DNA of 64,000 nucleotides, taken from assembly GCA_012840135.1 (NCBI GenBank), contig DUMA01000022.1, positions 310,001-374,000 of the forward strand, given 5' to 3'. Source of the stretch: Thermoanaerobacterales bacterium (lineage in GTDB: Bacteria > Bacillota > Thermosediminibacteria > Thermosediminibacterales > Tepidanaerobacteraceae). Below, one piece after another: positions 1 to 9,506 of this stretch. Numbering within the stretch: position 1 is the stretch's first letter; the number at the start of each line of letters is the position of its first letter. The position numbers were made by a program, and so were the translations under genes. The notes below the pieces were generated by a model. The model was not told the DNA's origin. It saw nothing but the letters and a program-made list of their open reading frames with translations, and ran no database searches.

Positions 1-100
1 TACCAGTCTATAAAAAAACTATATTCATTTTTCTTGTCCTTTATGATATATTCTAGCACCCTTCTCTTTAAAAAAATGTCAGATCATGATTTCAGGTATA

Positions 101-125
101 AAAAAAAGCGCTGATTTTGCGCTTT
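101..125 (-). terminator. Intrinsic terminator after ftsZ
   Basis: On the minus strand a 7-bp GC-rich stem (AAAGCGC / GCGCTTT) with a 7-nt loop is followed directly by a T-run. It lies 35 bases after the ftsZ stop and closes the long division operon. Confidence 0.85.
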
Positions 126-159
126 CAAAAACTTTAATTTTCCATTATTTTACTTTATT

Positions 160-1212
160 TTATTTTTTTCGGTTCCTCCTCAGAAAAGCCGGTATATCCA
201 GGTCTTCGTCGGCAAAGGGGCCTACTTCAAATTCTTCCATTTCTACGGATTTTTCTTTGAATTGTTCAAACCCTGTTGCGATGACGGTGATCCTTATTTC
301 ATCCTGCATTTTTTCATCTATAACCGCCCCGAAAATAATATTGGCTTCGGGGTCAGCCGCAGAAGAAATAAGCTCTGCCGCTTCATTCACTTCCAGCAAG
401 CCCAGGTTGGAGCCTCCGGTTATGTTCATCAGCACGCCCTTTGCACCTTCTATGGAAGTCTCCAGCAAAGGACTGGAAATGGCCTGCTTTGCGGCTTCCA
501 CAGCTCTGTTCTCGCCGGTTCCCTTTCCTATGCCCATGTGTGCCAATCCTGTACCCATCATGATGGTCCTGACGTCGGCAAAGTCGAGATTTATAAGTCC
601 GGGAACGGCAATCAAATCCGAAATACCCTGGACACCCTGCCTCAAAACATCGTCGGCCATTCTGAAGGCATCGATCATAGACGTCTTTTTTTCGGCAATT
701 GACAGCAATCTGTCATTTGGAATGGTTATCAAAGTATCCACGCTATTTTTTATATTGGCAATCCCCATCTCCGCATTGCTCATGCGCTTCTTGCCTTCAA
801 ACGAAAATGGCTTTGTAACAACTCCCACAGTCAGGATTCCAAGACTTTTTGAAATCTCGGCTATAACCGGCGCTGCCCCGGTGCCGGTTCCTCCTCCCAT
901 ACCGGCAGTGACAAAAATCATATCAGCACCTTTTAAGGCCTCTTCGATTTCATTTTTACTTTCTTCTGCAGCCTTTCTTCCGATTTCAGGATTGGCTCCG
1001 GCTCCCAAACCCTTTGTAAGCTTTTCTCCTATCTGTATCTTTTTATCCGCTTTAGATAGATACAATGCCTGAGCATCGGTATTGACCGAAATAAATTCCA
1101 CTCCCTTTAACCCGGAATCTATCATGCGGTTGATGGCATTGTTGCCTCCGCCACCTATTCCAATGACTTTTATGTTGGCAAATTGCTCTAAATCAACATC
1201 AAATTCCAGCAT
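160..1212 (-). CDS. ftsZ: Cell division protein FtsZ
   Basis: Tubulin-like GTPase that polymerises into the Z-ring at mid-cell. Seen: the N-terminal Gly-rich nucleotide loop near residues 18-23, the tubulin signature GGGTGTG at 106-112, a T7-loop NLDFADV around residue 207, and the conserved C-terminal tail peptide DIPAFLRR that binds FtsA/SepF. The reading frame is open 20 codons further upstream, but the ATG at 1212 gives the family N-terminus and has an AAGGGGG ribosome site, so a 350-residue protein is called. It lies 22 bases after ftsA and is the last gene before a terminator, as in most Firmicutes. Confidence 0.98.
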   Translation of the reverse strand: MLEFDVDLEQFANIKVIGIGGGGNNAINRMIDSGLKGVEFISVNTDAQALYLSKADKKIQIGEKLTKGLGAGANPEIGRKAAEESKNEIEEALKGADMIFVTAGMGGGTGTGAAPVIAEISKSLGILTVGVVTKPFSFEGKKRMSNAEMGIANIKNSVDTLITIPNDRLLSIAEKKTSMIDAFRMADDVLRQGVQGISDLIAVPGLINLDFADVRTIMMGTGLAHMGIGKGTGENRAVEAAKQAISSPLLETSIEGAKGVLMNITGGSNLGLLEVNEAAELISSAADPEANIIFGAVIDEKMQDEIRITVIATGFEQFKEKSVEMEEFEVGPFADEDLDIPAFLRRNRKK

Positions 1213-1234
1213 AAAATTTGGTAACCCCCTTGTG

Positions 1235-2452
1235 CTAAAAATATTCTTTAAGAATGCGCTTTGCTTTTTCAAAAAATCCGAATGCAGTTTTTTCTTTGGT
1301 CATTGTGCCGCTATTGAACATACCGTGCTTGAGGCCATAATACAGCAATCCCAGAGCCACGGTAAACGTCTGCTCCCGATCATAAGAGTCGATTACACCT
1401 AACCTCACCGGAAGCCCCAATACTTGATGAGCCGTCTCTGTAGAACCCTTGATATGTACCAGGCCGCCACCGGTCAAAACCACTCCGGCCGGCAGCAGCG
1501 ACCTTAAATTTGAGTTCTTTAAACAGTTCGACACATAAAAAAGTATTTCCTGTATTCTGGGTTCCACTATAGCCGTAAGTTCCTTTTGAGATATCTTTCT
1601 GCCGGAAGTCTCACCTATACTCTGTATTTCAATCTCTACCTTATCAGAAGCCAGAGCTGATCTTGCACAGGCATATTTGCGTTTAATTTCCTCAGCTCTG
1701 GAATAAGGCAATCTCAAACCTATGGCAATATCGTTAGTTATATGATCTCCTCCGAGCGGAATCAACTCGTAGTCTGCAATGCATCCTTCTTTAAAAATTG
1801 CGACTTCCGTAGTCCCTGCCCCGACATCGACCAAAACCGCACCCATGTCCATTTCGTCTTCGGTCAGGAGCATCTCTGCAGCAGCCAGGGGCTTCAAAAC
1901 CATGCCTTCAATATCAATGCCGGCTTTTTGAACGCATCTTGCAACATTTTGCACCACCGTCAAAAGACCTGTTATGATGCATGCCGATACCTCAAGCCTT
2001 GTGCCCACCATGCCTACCGGATCTCTTATCCCGTCACAGCCATCCACAATAAATTCCTTTGGGATGATATCTATCATTTCCCTGTCATAAGGTATTGCCA
2101 CGATTTTTGCCGCCTGCAAAACCCTTTCCACATCAAGCGGCGTTATTTCCCTGGCACTTCTGGGGATTGCAACAACTCCTCTGTTATTAAGCAACGAAAT
2201 ATTGCTGCCCGATAGTCCGACTATAGCCCGGCTTATTTTACTTCCTGCCATTTGACACGCCTGTTCCACTGCTTTAAACACACTCTGTACTACAGAGTCC
2301 ACATTGATGATATTGCCCTTTTTAATACCCGATGACTCGGCTATACCGTAGCCCAGTATATCCAGTTCACCGGTGCGGCTTATTTCGCCAATCATACAGC
2401 ATACCTTTGATGTCCCAAGATCCAGGCTCGCTACAATGCTGTTTTTCGCCAA
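1235..2452 (-). CDS. ftsA: Cell division protein FtsA
   Basis: Actin-like ATPase that tethers FtsZ filaments to the membrane and recruits later division proteins. Seen: N-terminal phosphate-1 motif DLGTSKVCC, phosphate-2 motif VDVGAGTT near residue 215, adenosine motif LTGGG near 330, and a C-terminal amphipathic helix ([13 protein letters not shown]) that serves as the membrane anchor. The start is TTG, 6 bases behind a strong GGGGGAGGTG site. Length (405) is normal. Immediately upstream of ftsZ. Confidence 0.97.
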   Translation of the reverse strand: MAKNSIVASLDLGTSKVCCMIGEISRTGELDILGYGIAESSGIKKGNIINVDSVVQSVFKAVEQACQMAGSKISRAIVGLSGSNISLLNNRGVVAIPRSAREITPLDVERVLQAAKIVAIPYDREMIDIIPKEFIVDGCDGIRDPVGMVGTRLEVSACIITGLLTVVQNVARCVQKAGIDIEGMVLKPLAAAEMLLTEDEMDMGAVLVDVGAGTTEVAIFKEGCIADYELIPLGGDHITNDIAIGLRLPYSRAEEIKRKYACARSALASDKVEIEIQSIGETSGRKISQKELTAIVEPRIQEILFYVSNCLKNSNLRSLLPAGVVLTGGGLVHIKGSTETAHQVLGLPVRLGVIDSYDREQTFTVALGLLYYGLKHGMFNSGTMTKEKTAFGFFEKAKRILKEYF

Positions 2453-2530
2453 AGCTGCACCTCCCCCGCGGGCAGGTTCTTATCTGTAATAATTCAACAA
2501 ATAAATAAATTTCCCTTTTTATTTTTTAAA

Positions 2531-2872
2531 TTATTTTTTTAAAAGCCGTTCTATGATTTCCCTGCGGATTATCGCCAGGTTCTGGAATATTCGCACTCCA
2601 AAGGCGAATATGGCAGCCAGATAAATCGGAATGCCCAGCCTGTCGCCAAAATATGCCAGAAAACCCGCCAAAAGAGCATTGCTGAAAAACCCGGTTATAA
2701 AAATATTCATATTAAAGCTATTCTCCTCTATGGCCCGGATGCCGCCAAACACTGAGTCCAGAGCCGCCAGTACAGCAATGGACATATAAGGAGCATATAT
2801 CACGGGCACATTTATAGGCATATATATACCTACAAGTATACCCAACAATAGTCCTATTAGAGGATAAATCAT
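2531..2872 (-). CDS. sbp: Small basic protein Sbp (DUF1290)
   Basis: Small hydrophobic membrane protein of 113 residues with about four predicted transmembrane helices and a basic C-terminus (RREIIERLLKK). The family lies between ftsQ and ftsA in many spore-formers, and its role is unknown. The start ATG overlaps the stop of the DUF881 gene (ATGA), so the two are translationally coupled. Family recognition rests on length, hydrophobic pattern and position. Confidence 0.9.
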   Translation of the reverse strand: MIYPLIGLLLGILVGIYMPINVPVIYAPYMSIAVLAALDSVFGGIRAIEENSFNMNIFITGFFSNALLAGFLAYFGDRLGIPIYLAAIFAFGVRIFQNLAIIRREIIERLLKK

Positions 2873-3603
2873 TGTTTTTCACCCGCCTTCACAGGTTTAA
2901 AATAATTAAACTGCACCGGGCCATTATAAGCCGGCATTTCGATATTATCCTGTTTTTTAATGCTGACCTGGATTCCGAACACCTGCAGTGATTCGATTAT
3001 CCCGCCCCTCATCTTCAAGGAGCTTTCCAGCGTGTCGGGATCACCGATGGCCTGCACTATAAAAGGCGGAGCCAACCTTACTGAGTTTACAATAATTGTC
3101 GGCCCTACGCACCTTATTTCACTGTTTGCAATAATCCTCTGACCGTTGATGGATACAGCTTCGGCTCCGGCTGCAAAAAGTTCGTTCACCACTTTCAAAA
3201 GGTCCTCATCGTGTATCAAAAACAGATTGGGGTCTTCGCCGGGCTGTCTCGGAACATTGCTATCATCAAGAGTGATGACAACTCCGGGACCCGTTCCTTC
3301 CAGTAAACCTGCTGTCATGCGGGCCTTTTCAAGTTCTTTCTTCATGGCATCCGTCAAACCGCTAACCTTCGAGGCAGAGTTTTCGTATTCGGTCAATCGC
3401 CCGCGCAGCTCCGTAATCTCTTTTTTCAACATTTCCCTTTCATCAATCACATTTTTCAACTCGGATGTCAGTTCCTGAGCTCTTTGCAGGGAAGTAATGG
3501 CTCCCCCATTTATCTGAACGCTTCTAAACTGCGCTACTAGCATCATACCCAGTATAAAGCATACTGCAGCGATCAAAAAATGTGCTTGAAACGTATTTTT
3601 CAT
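2869..3603 (-). CDS. DUF881 family protein (YlxX/YlxW-like)
   Basis: 244 residues: one N-terminal membrane segment (about residues 7-24), a coiled coil (about 40-95) with many Glu/Lys, then a compact C-terminal domain with the family features GTGPGVVITLDDS and EAVSINGQRI. Members sit beside ftsQ and sbp in Firmicutes; a role in division or the cell wall is inferred from position only. The start overlaps the ftsQ stop by four bases. Confidence 0.88.
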   Translation of the reverse strand: MKNTFQAHFLIAAVCFILGMMLVAQFRSVQINGGAITSLQRAQELTSELKNVIDEREMLKKEITELRGRLTEYENSASKVSGLTDAMKKELEKARMTAGLLEGTGPGVVITLDDSNVPRQPGEDPNLFLIHDEDLLKVVNELFAAGAEAVSINGQRIIANSEIRCVGPTIIVNSVRLAPPFIVQAIGDPDTLESSLKMRGGIIESLQVFGIQVSIKKQDNIEMPAYNGPVQFNYFKPVKAGEKQ

Positions 3604-4403
3604 GGCTTGACCTCCCTTCCTTCACCTTCCTGGGTAAAAGGCTTAAACACCGGTGTATCACCGCTTACATCCAGTTCTCCCTTTCCCCTGTTGTTTTTTC
3701 TAAGATCCTCCAGAATATGTTTTATTATGGAAATCTTTTTTTCTTCATAAGATCCCAAAAAAACCTTAAATCCGTCAAGAGTATATAAATAAAATACTGT
3801 ATCATTGCTTTCATCGACGGTCACATGTATCTCGGAAATTTCGGAAGCTATAGGCGATGCCGTTGATATTAATTCCAAAAACTTCCTAAAAGAATCCGCA
3901 TTACTCCTGATTACGGGCTGCCGGGCTACAGAGGCATGGGTTACATCAAACCCCGTAACCACAGGTATTGTAAGATAATCAAGTTTGGGTACAATTTTAA
4001 CAACTATGCCATCATTATCTATTAAAGCAAAACTGCCCAGATACGGTATGGCTGCTGTTATTTCCCTTTCCTTTATGCTTATCACAAGGGTATGAGGAAG
4101 TCTGTAGCCTATCCGAACTTCCTTTACCGGAACAGACTCTGATATGGCTTTCTGTACCTCAGCCTTTTTTATCATCAGCAGGTTTTTATTATAAAAAAAG
4201 CTGGCAGCTTTAATAACCTCGCCGGAGGATATGTTTTTATTTCCCACCACCTGGATGTTTTTTACCGCAAACAAAGGGCTGTAGATTACCGGCATTACTG
4301 CTATTATACATAAAAAGGCCATCAACAACAATAGTCTTTTAATGTTAATTTTACTTTTTTTTCTACGAGTGTAAATGTTTTCCTTGAAGTATATACCAGA
4401 CAT
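3600..4403 (-). CDS. ftsQ: Cell division protein FtsQ/DivIB
   Basis: Bitopic membrane protein of the divisome that binds FtsL/DivIC and controls septal peptidoglycan synthesis. Seen: a basic cytoplasmic N-terminus (RRKKSKINIKR), one transmembrane helix (about residues 24-46), a POTRA domain starting FAVKNIQVVGNKNISSGEV, then the FtsQ/DivIB beta domain. Length 267 is normal. Upstream murA is 74 bases away across an AT-rich gap. Confidence 0.93.
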   Translation of the reverse strand: MSGIYFKENIYTRRKKSKINIKRLLLLMAFLCIIAVMPVIYSPLFAVKNIQVVGNKNISSGEVIKAASFFYNKNLLMIKKAEVQKAISESVPVKEVRIGYRLPHTLVISIKEREITAAIPYLGSFALIDNDGIVVKIVPKLDYLTIPVVTGFDVTHASVARQPVIRSNADSFRKFLELISTASPIASEISEIHVTVDESNDTVFYLYTLDGFKVFLGSYEEKKISIIKHILEDLRKNNRGKGELDVSGDTPVFKPFTQEGEGREVKP

Positions 4404-4477
4404 TTTACCACTTGTCCTTTTTTCAATTAAAAAAATAATGATATTAAATACAAATTCTTTAAAAATATCAATTGTTT

Positions 4478-5740
4478 TTATTTTCTTTTGACAATTTCAG
4501 CACCCAATGAAGAAAGGTTATCTTCAAACCTTTCATATCCCCTCTCCACGTGACCGGAACCATATACTGTAGTTTCACCCTCCGCAGCTAGAGCTGCCAG
4601 AACCAGTGCTGCTCCTGCCCTGAGATCCTTGGCTTCCACTATGGCTCCTGTCAGCCTCCTGACACCTTTTATGATGGCAGTATTGCCATTTATACTGATA
4701 TGGGCTCCCATTCTTCTCAGTTCTTCTGCATGTTTAAAGCGGTTTTCAAATACGGTTTCCGTTAAAATAGAAGTACCGTCTACAGTGGCAAGAAGAGCCA
4801 TCATAGGCGCCTGCATATCCGTGGGAAATCCGGGGTAAGGTAAAGTCCTCAGGCTTTCAAGAGACCTCAATGTGATATCTGCCCTTAAATCTATACAATC
4901 ATCGGAGCATTCAATCTTACATCCGGTTTCCCGCAATTTCGCCAGAATGGGTTCCATATGTTCCTGCACTACATTCTTTAATGTCACCTGCCCTCTGGTA
5001 ATGGCTGCTGCTACAAGATAAGTTCCTGCCACAATGCGGTCAGGTATTACCGTATGGTCCTCTACAGGTTTTAACTCACCAGGTCTGCATCCATCTATCT
5101 TTATCGTATCGGTTCCCGCTCCTTTAATATGAGCACCCATCCTGTTCATAAAGTTCTGGAGGTCTACTATTTCCGGCTCTTTGGCAGCATTTCTGATTAT
5201 AGTCCTGCCATCGGCCATTACTCCAGCCATCATGAGATTTTCAGTCGCTCCCACGCTGGGAAAATCCAGGTGAATATCCGCTCCTTTCAATGCTGGCGTT
5301 TCTGCATAGATAAAACCATGTTTTTCTCTCAGTATGACCCCCATGAGGGAAAGACCTTTCAAATGAAGGTCAATGGGTCTTGGGCCTATTTCGCATCCGC
5401 CCGGATAGGATACCCTCACTTTTTTGAATCTTCCCAGCAAGGCTCCCATTAATACAATGGAGGAACGCATCTCCCGCATCAGGTCTTCCGGAACTTCCCA
5501 TATGTTTACGCTGCTGGAATCCACCTCTAAAACATTTCCGCTCTTTTTTACTCTGGCTCCGAGTCTCTCCAAAATATCGGTCATTACCTTTATATCCTTC
5601 AGGTCCGGCACATCTTTTATTACATTTTTACCTTCATTCAACAATGTAGCGGCTAGAATGGGAAGGCTGGAGTTTTTCGAACCCTGAACCCTTATTTGTC
5701 CGGAAAGGCTTTTGCCTCCGGTAATAACATAAACCCCCAC
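4478..5740 (-). CDS. murA: UDP-N-acetylglucosamine 1-carboxyvinyltransferase MurA
   Basis: First committed step of peptidoglycan synthesis: transfers enolpyruvate from PEP to UDP-GlcNAc in the cytosol. Seen: N-terminal GGKSLSGQIRVQGSKN with the Lys-Asn pair that binds substrate, and the catalytic Cys loop GGCEIGPRPIDLH near residue 116, which is the fosfomycin target. Length 420 is typical. It follows murC by 21 bases. Confidence 0.97.
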   Translation of the reverse strand: MGVYVITGGKSLSGQIRVQGSKNSSLPILAATLLNEGKNVIKDVPDLKDIKVMTDILERLGARVKKSGNVLEVDSSSVNIWEVPEDLMREMRSSIVLMGALLGRFKKVRVSYPGGCEIGPRPIDLHLKGLSLMGVILREKHGFIYAETPALKGADIHLDFPSVGATENLMMAGVMADGRTIIRNAAKEPEIVDLQNFMNRMGAHIKGAGTDTIKIDGCRPGELKPVEDHTVIPDRIVAGTYLVAAAITRGQVTLKNVVQEHMEPILAKLRETGCKIECSDDCIDLRADITLRSLESLRTLPYPGFPTDMQAPMMALLATVDGTSILTETVFENRFKHAEELRRMGAHISINGNTAIIKGVRRLTGAIVEAKDLRAGAALVLAALAAEGETTVYGSGHVERGYERFEDNLSSLGAEIVKRK

Positions 5741-5761
5741 TCACATTTCACCTCCAAAAAA

Positions 5762-7150
5762 TTACCGTTTCCCTCCCTCTACAGTGTCCCTCAGCTTTTC
5801 AGCAATACTGTAAGCCACAGTATATATATCACCGGCTCCTATAGTCAATACAAAGTCCCCCGGTTGAAGTTTTTCAACTATATAACCGGGTATATCTCGT
5901 TTTTCATCTACATACATTACCTGCATGCCATTTCGCCTTAACGAATCATATATAAGTTCTGACGAAACACCTGGTATCGGATTTTCACCAGCGCTGTATA
6001 TTCTGGTAATTATGACTTCATCAGCATCGGAAAACGCAGTACCGAATTCTTCGGCTAGAATCTTTGTTCTTGTATACCTGTGAGGTTGAAAGATAGCATA
6101 GATTTTTCTCGGATTACATGACCTTGCGGCTTTTAATGTGGCTTTGATTTCAGTAGGATGATGCCCGTAATCGTCTATTACCTTTATTCCGTTAACATCT
6201 CCAATAATCTGGAACCGCCGCTGGACACCCCTGAAAGTCCTCAATGCGCCGGCTATTTTATCAAAATCTATACCCAGCCTGTTTCCTACCGCTACAGCTG
6301 CCGTTGCATTAGATATATTATGCATTCCGGCAACGCGAAGTTCCACCGTTCCTAAAAAATCTCCCCTGAAATAAACGTCAAATTGTGTTCTCATGCCACC
6401 AATTCTTATATTTTTGGGCATATAATCTGCTGCCGCATTCATTCCATAAGAGTAATATTCCGTGTCAATGTCTTTGATAATATCCCTGACATTCTCATTA
6501 TCAGTTCCAAGAACGGCAAATCCACCATCCTTGATATTGCCTATAAATTTTTTAAAGGCTGCCTTCATATTATCCATGTTTTTGTAATAATCCAGATGAT
6601 CATTTTCAATGTTTGTCACCACGGCGATAAAGGGTTTCAGCTTCAAAAATGAGCCATCACTTTCATCGGCTTCGGCTACAAGATACTCGCCCATGCCCAG
6701 TGTGGCATTGCCTCCGATATCATTCAATTCTCCGCCTATTATTACCGTTGGATCTAATCCGCTTTTTTCCAGGATCAAAGATATCATGGATGTAGTAGTG
6801 GTCTTTCCATGAGCGCCCGATATGGCTATGCCTTTTTTGGGAGCCATGAGCAGGCTCAGCATATCCGCCCTGTGGACCACCGGAATCTTGGACTCTATGG
6901 CTTCAACATATTCCGGATTTGTATTGGGAATGGCCGATGACAGCACCACCAGGTCCGCACCTTCTACATTGGAAGCCCTATGCCCTATATGAACTTTTGC
7001 CCCCGTGTCCTGGAGGCGATGCAGAGCCTCCGATTCTTTAAGGTCTGAACCTGATACCTTGTATCCCATATTCATAAGAATTTTCGCTATACCGCTCATG
7101 CCGGTTCCGCCTATGCCGATAAAGTGAATTCGATTATAATTGCCCAGCAA
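5762..7150 (-). CDS. murC: UDP-N-acetylmuramate--L-alanine ligase MurC
   Basis: ATP-dependent ligase adding L-Ala to UDP-MurNAc. Seen: N-terminal Rossmann loop HFIGIGGTGMSGIA, Mur ligase P-loop GAHGKTTTT near residue 115, central-domain EADESDGSF, and the C-terminal ligase domain with DDYGHHPTEI. The start is TTG behind GAAGGAGAG. A 130-base gap separates it from murG and carries a weak candidate promoter. In Bacillus subtilis murC lies elsewhere; here it is inside the cluster. Confidence 0.96.
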   Translation of the reverse strand: MLGNYNRIHFIGIGGTGMSGIAKILMNMGYKVSGSDLKESEALHRLQDTGAKVHIGHRASNVEGADLVVLSSAIPNTNPEYVEAIESKIPVVHRADMLSLLMAPKKGIAISGAHGKTTTTSMISLILEKSGLDPTVIIGGELNDIGGNATLGMGEYLVAEADESDGSFLKLKPFIAVVTNIENDHLDYYKNMDNMKAAFKKFIGNIKDGGFAVLGTDNENVRDIIKDIDTEYYSYGMNAAADYMPKNIRIGGMRTQFDVYFRGDFLGTVELRVAGMHNISNATAAVAVGNRLGIDFDKIAGALRTFRGVQRRFQIIGDVNGIKVIDDYGHHPTEIKATLKAARSCNPRKIYAIFQPHRYTRTKILAEEFGTAFSDADEVIITRIYSAGENPIPGVSSELIYDSLRRNGMQVMYVDEKRDIPGYIVEKLQPGDFVLTIGAGDIYTVAYSIAEKLRDTVEGGKR

Positions 7151-7186
7151 ATTGTTTCTCTCCTTCCATAAGACCGATAAATGGGA

Positions 7187-7215
7187 TATATAATTATGAT
7201 ATGCAGAAAAAACAA
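7187..7215 (-). promoter_or_regulatory. Possible internal promoter before murC
   Basis: In the murG-murC gap the minus strand reads TTGTTT, 17 bases, TATATA. Only the -10 is good, so this is a weak candidate for an internal start feeding murC through ftsZ. Confidence 0.3.
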
Positions 7216-7282
7216 TGAACGTTACTTGTTGCGCTGCTTGTACAAAACAATCTTAGCATATGTAAATGACCAAGTAAACTGT

Positions 7283-8398
7283 TTACCTGATAAGTTTTTT
7301 TATTACTGTCAGTATTTTTTCCAGGGCATCCGGTTTTGAAAGTTTCCTGCTGGCTGCAGCCATACGGGAAAGCTTTTCCTTATCTCCAATAATGCCTTCT
7401 ATGGTCTTCAACAGATATTCGCCCGTCAAGTCCTTGTCTTCAATTATTAATGCAGCACCGTTTTTTACTAAAAATAGGGCATTGTAATACTGATGATGGC
7501 CTGCAGCATTTGGAAATGGCACCAGAATGGCCGGCTTTCCGCACATCGTAATCTCGGAAATAGTTATGGCTCCAGCCCGGGCTATAACAAGATCCGCCGC
7601 TGCATAGGCATCCTGCATATCATAGATATATGGTCTTAACTTAATATTCCCCGAATCATTCGTATATATTCCTTTATTTTCCAGTAATTGGTTAATGTTC
7701 ATATAATGTCTCTGCCCGGTAACCATAATTACCTGAAACATTTTTGTTTGCATGACCTTTTCAATTACATATACCATTGCTTCATTCAGCCGGGCTGCTC
7801 CCTGGCTTCCTCCAAAACACAGCACCACAGGTATATCAGATACAAGACCGTATTTTTTCAATGCCCTTGCCCGATCACCGCTGGCTATTTCGGCTCTTAC
7901 AGGATTTCCCGTCAAGACGGTTTTATTTTTGGGAAAATATTTTACGGAATCCTGAAAGCTAATGGCCACCTTGTCGGCAAAGTTTGACAGAAATCTATTA
8001 GTGATGCCGGGCCTTACATTCTGTTCATGAATTATAGTGGGGATACCCATTATCGATGCAAAAAATACTACCGGTCCCGCTACATATCCTCCTGTCCCTA
8101 TAACAAGGTCGGGCTTTATTTGCCTCAGTATTCTAATGGAATCAATCCCCCCAAGAAACATTTCTTTTATCGAAGAAAGGGTGTTTAAAGACAGCTCGCG
8201 CTTAAAACCTTTAACTCTAATCTTTTTTAAATCAAAACCGGCTTTAGGCACTAAATCCCTCTCAAGTCCTCTATCTGTTCCGACAAAAACAATGTCGGCA
8301 TCGGGAAAATCCCGCTTGAGGCCGGAAGCTATAGCAATGGCAGGATAGATATGGCCCCCCGTGCCTCCGCCAGCCAATATGAATTTTTTTTTCGGCAT
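7283..8398 (-). CDS. murG: Lipid II synthase MurG
   Basis: Membrane-associated GT-B glycosyltransferase that adds GlcNAc to lipid I to give lipid II. Seen: Gly loop 1 LAGGGTGGHIYPA at residues 8-20, the second Gly loop CFGGSQGAARLNE near 195, and the donor-binding motif ARAGAITISE near 273. Length 371 is normal. It starts 2 bases after ftsW ends, with GGAGG ten bases before the ATG. Confidence 0.97.
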   Translation of the reverse strand: MPKKKFILAGGGTGGHIYPAIAIASGLKRDFPDADIVFVGTDRGLERDLVPKAGFDLKKIRVKGFKRELSLNTLSSIKEMFLGGIDSIRILRQIKPDLVIGTGGYVAGPVVFFASIMGIPTIIHEQNVRPGITNRFLSNFADKVAISFQDSVKYFPKNKTVLTGNPVRAEIASGDRARALKKYGLVSDIPVVLCFGGSQGAARLNEAMVYVIEKVMQTKMFQVIMVTGQRHYMNINQLLENKGIYTNDSGNIKLRPYIYDMQDAYAAADLVIARAGAITISEITMCGKPAILVPFPNAAGHHQYYNALFLVKNGAALIIEDKDLTGEYLLKTIEGIIGDKEKLSRMAAASRKLSKPDALEKILTVIKKLIR

Positions 8399-8400
8399 TT

Positions 8401-9501
8401 CTATTTTGCCTCCGTATATCTTGATATATTTAACAGAATGCCCACCTGCGACATGGTTATTATCAATGAGGAGCCGCCGTAACTTATGAAAGGCAGCGGC
8501 ATACCCGTCACCGGCATCGATGCAGTAACCACAGCGATATTTATTAAAAATTGCAGTGCTATAAGTGTCGTAAGACCTGTAGCCAAAAATTTACCAAAAA
8601 GATCCGGCGCTGTCAGGGCCGTTCTGTACCCCCGCCAGATAAAAAACATGAAAAGCAAAATGACAAAACTTGCCCCTAAAAATCCCAGTTCCTCTCCTAT
8701 TATAGCAAAAATAAAATCGGTTTGAGGCTCAGGCAGATAAAAAAATTTCTGGCGGCTGTGACCCAACCCTACTCCAATCAAACCTCCGGACCCCAGGGCA
8801 TAAAGGGATTGGACTATGTGATATCCTTTGTCCTGAATGTCCTGCCATGGGTTTAAAAATGAAATAAATCTACCCATACGGTAACCTTTTGTAAAGATAA
8901 GCATTATGACTGCTGCCAGGCCCGCAGCACCCAAACCCAAAAGCTGAATAATGCTGGCTCCGGCTGCAAAAAGCATGACAAAAGCCGTCATGCCCAATAG
9001 CACTGTCGCACTCAGATGCGGTTCAATAACTATCAGGCCGCAAACAAGGCCTGTAATAATCAGAAACGGCAAAATTCCAGTAAAAAAATTCCTTATTTTT
9101 TCCTGCTTCCTTTCAAGGCCACATGCAAGATATATTACCATACTCAACTTTGCCAGCTCCGAAGGCTGAACGGTAAGGGAACCTACCCCTATCCATCTCC
9201 TGGCTCCGTTAAGCTCAATACCTATCCCCGGCACCAGCACGATTAAAAGCAGCAAAAACATAAAAAAAACTATAGTTTTTTCATGCTTTTTAATATTCCA
9301 GTAATCATAGTTCATAAAAAATATCATGGCTAAAAACCCCAGAGCTGCCCAGGCCATCTGCCGCTTTAAAAAATACAGGCTGTCCTTGTGCAGATAATAC
9401 GCCCATACGCTGCTGGAACTGAAAACCATGATAATCCCAAAAATCAAAAGCATCAGTGAAGAAAACAGTATGGCAAAATCAGGAGGCTTTTGATTTTTCA
9501 T
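8401..9501 (-). CDS. ftsW: SEDS peptidoglycan glycosyltransferase FtsW/SpoVE
   Basis: Polytopic membrane glycosyltransferase that polymerises lipid II at the septum together with the class B PBP encoded upstream. About ten hydrophobic segments are visible, with the SEDS signature IGEELGFLGA and the C-terminal FISYGGSSL. I take the ATG at 9501, placed behind AAGGGGTGAT, rather than an in-frame GTG three codons earlier. In spore-formers the cluster copy may act as SpoVE in sporulation; sequence alone does not separate the two. Confidence 0.93.
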   Translation of the reverse strand: MKNQKPPDFAILFSSLMLLIFGIIMVFSSSSVWAYYLHKDSLYFLKRQMAWAALGFLAMIFFMNYDYWNIKKHEKTIVFFMFLLLLIVLVPGIGIELNGARRWIGVGSLTVQPSELAKLSMVIYLACGLERKQEKIRNFFTGILPFLIITGLVCGLIVIEPHLSATVLLGMTAFVMLFAAGASIIQLLGLGAAGLAAVIMLIFTKGYRMGRFISFLNPWQDIQDKGYHIVQSLYALGSGGLIGVGLGHSRQKFFYLPEPQTDFIFAIIGEELGFLGASFVILLFMFFIWRGYRTALTAPDLFGKFLATGLTTLIALQFLINIAVVTASMPVTGMPLPFISYGGSSLIITMSQVGILLNISRYTEAK

Positions 9502-9506
9502 TTGTA

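Noticed and set aside
86-1072. Long plus-strand open frame across the ftsZ region
   Set aside because: It is the antisense of ftsZ, has no ribosome site and no recognisable domain. The same applies to the other long antisense frames across the dcw operon.
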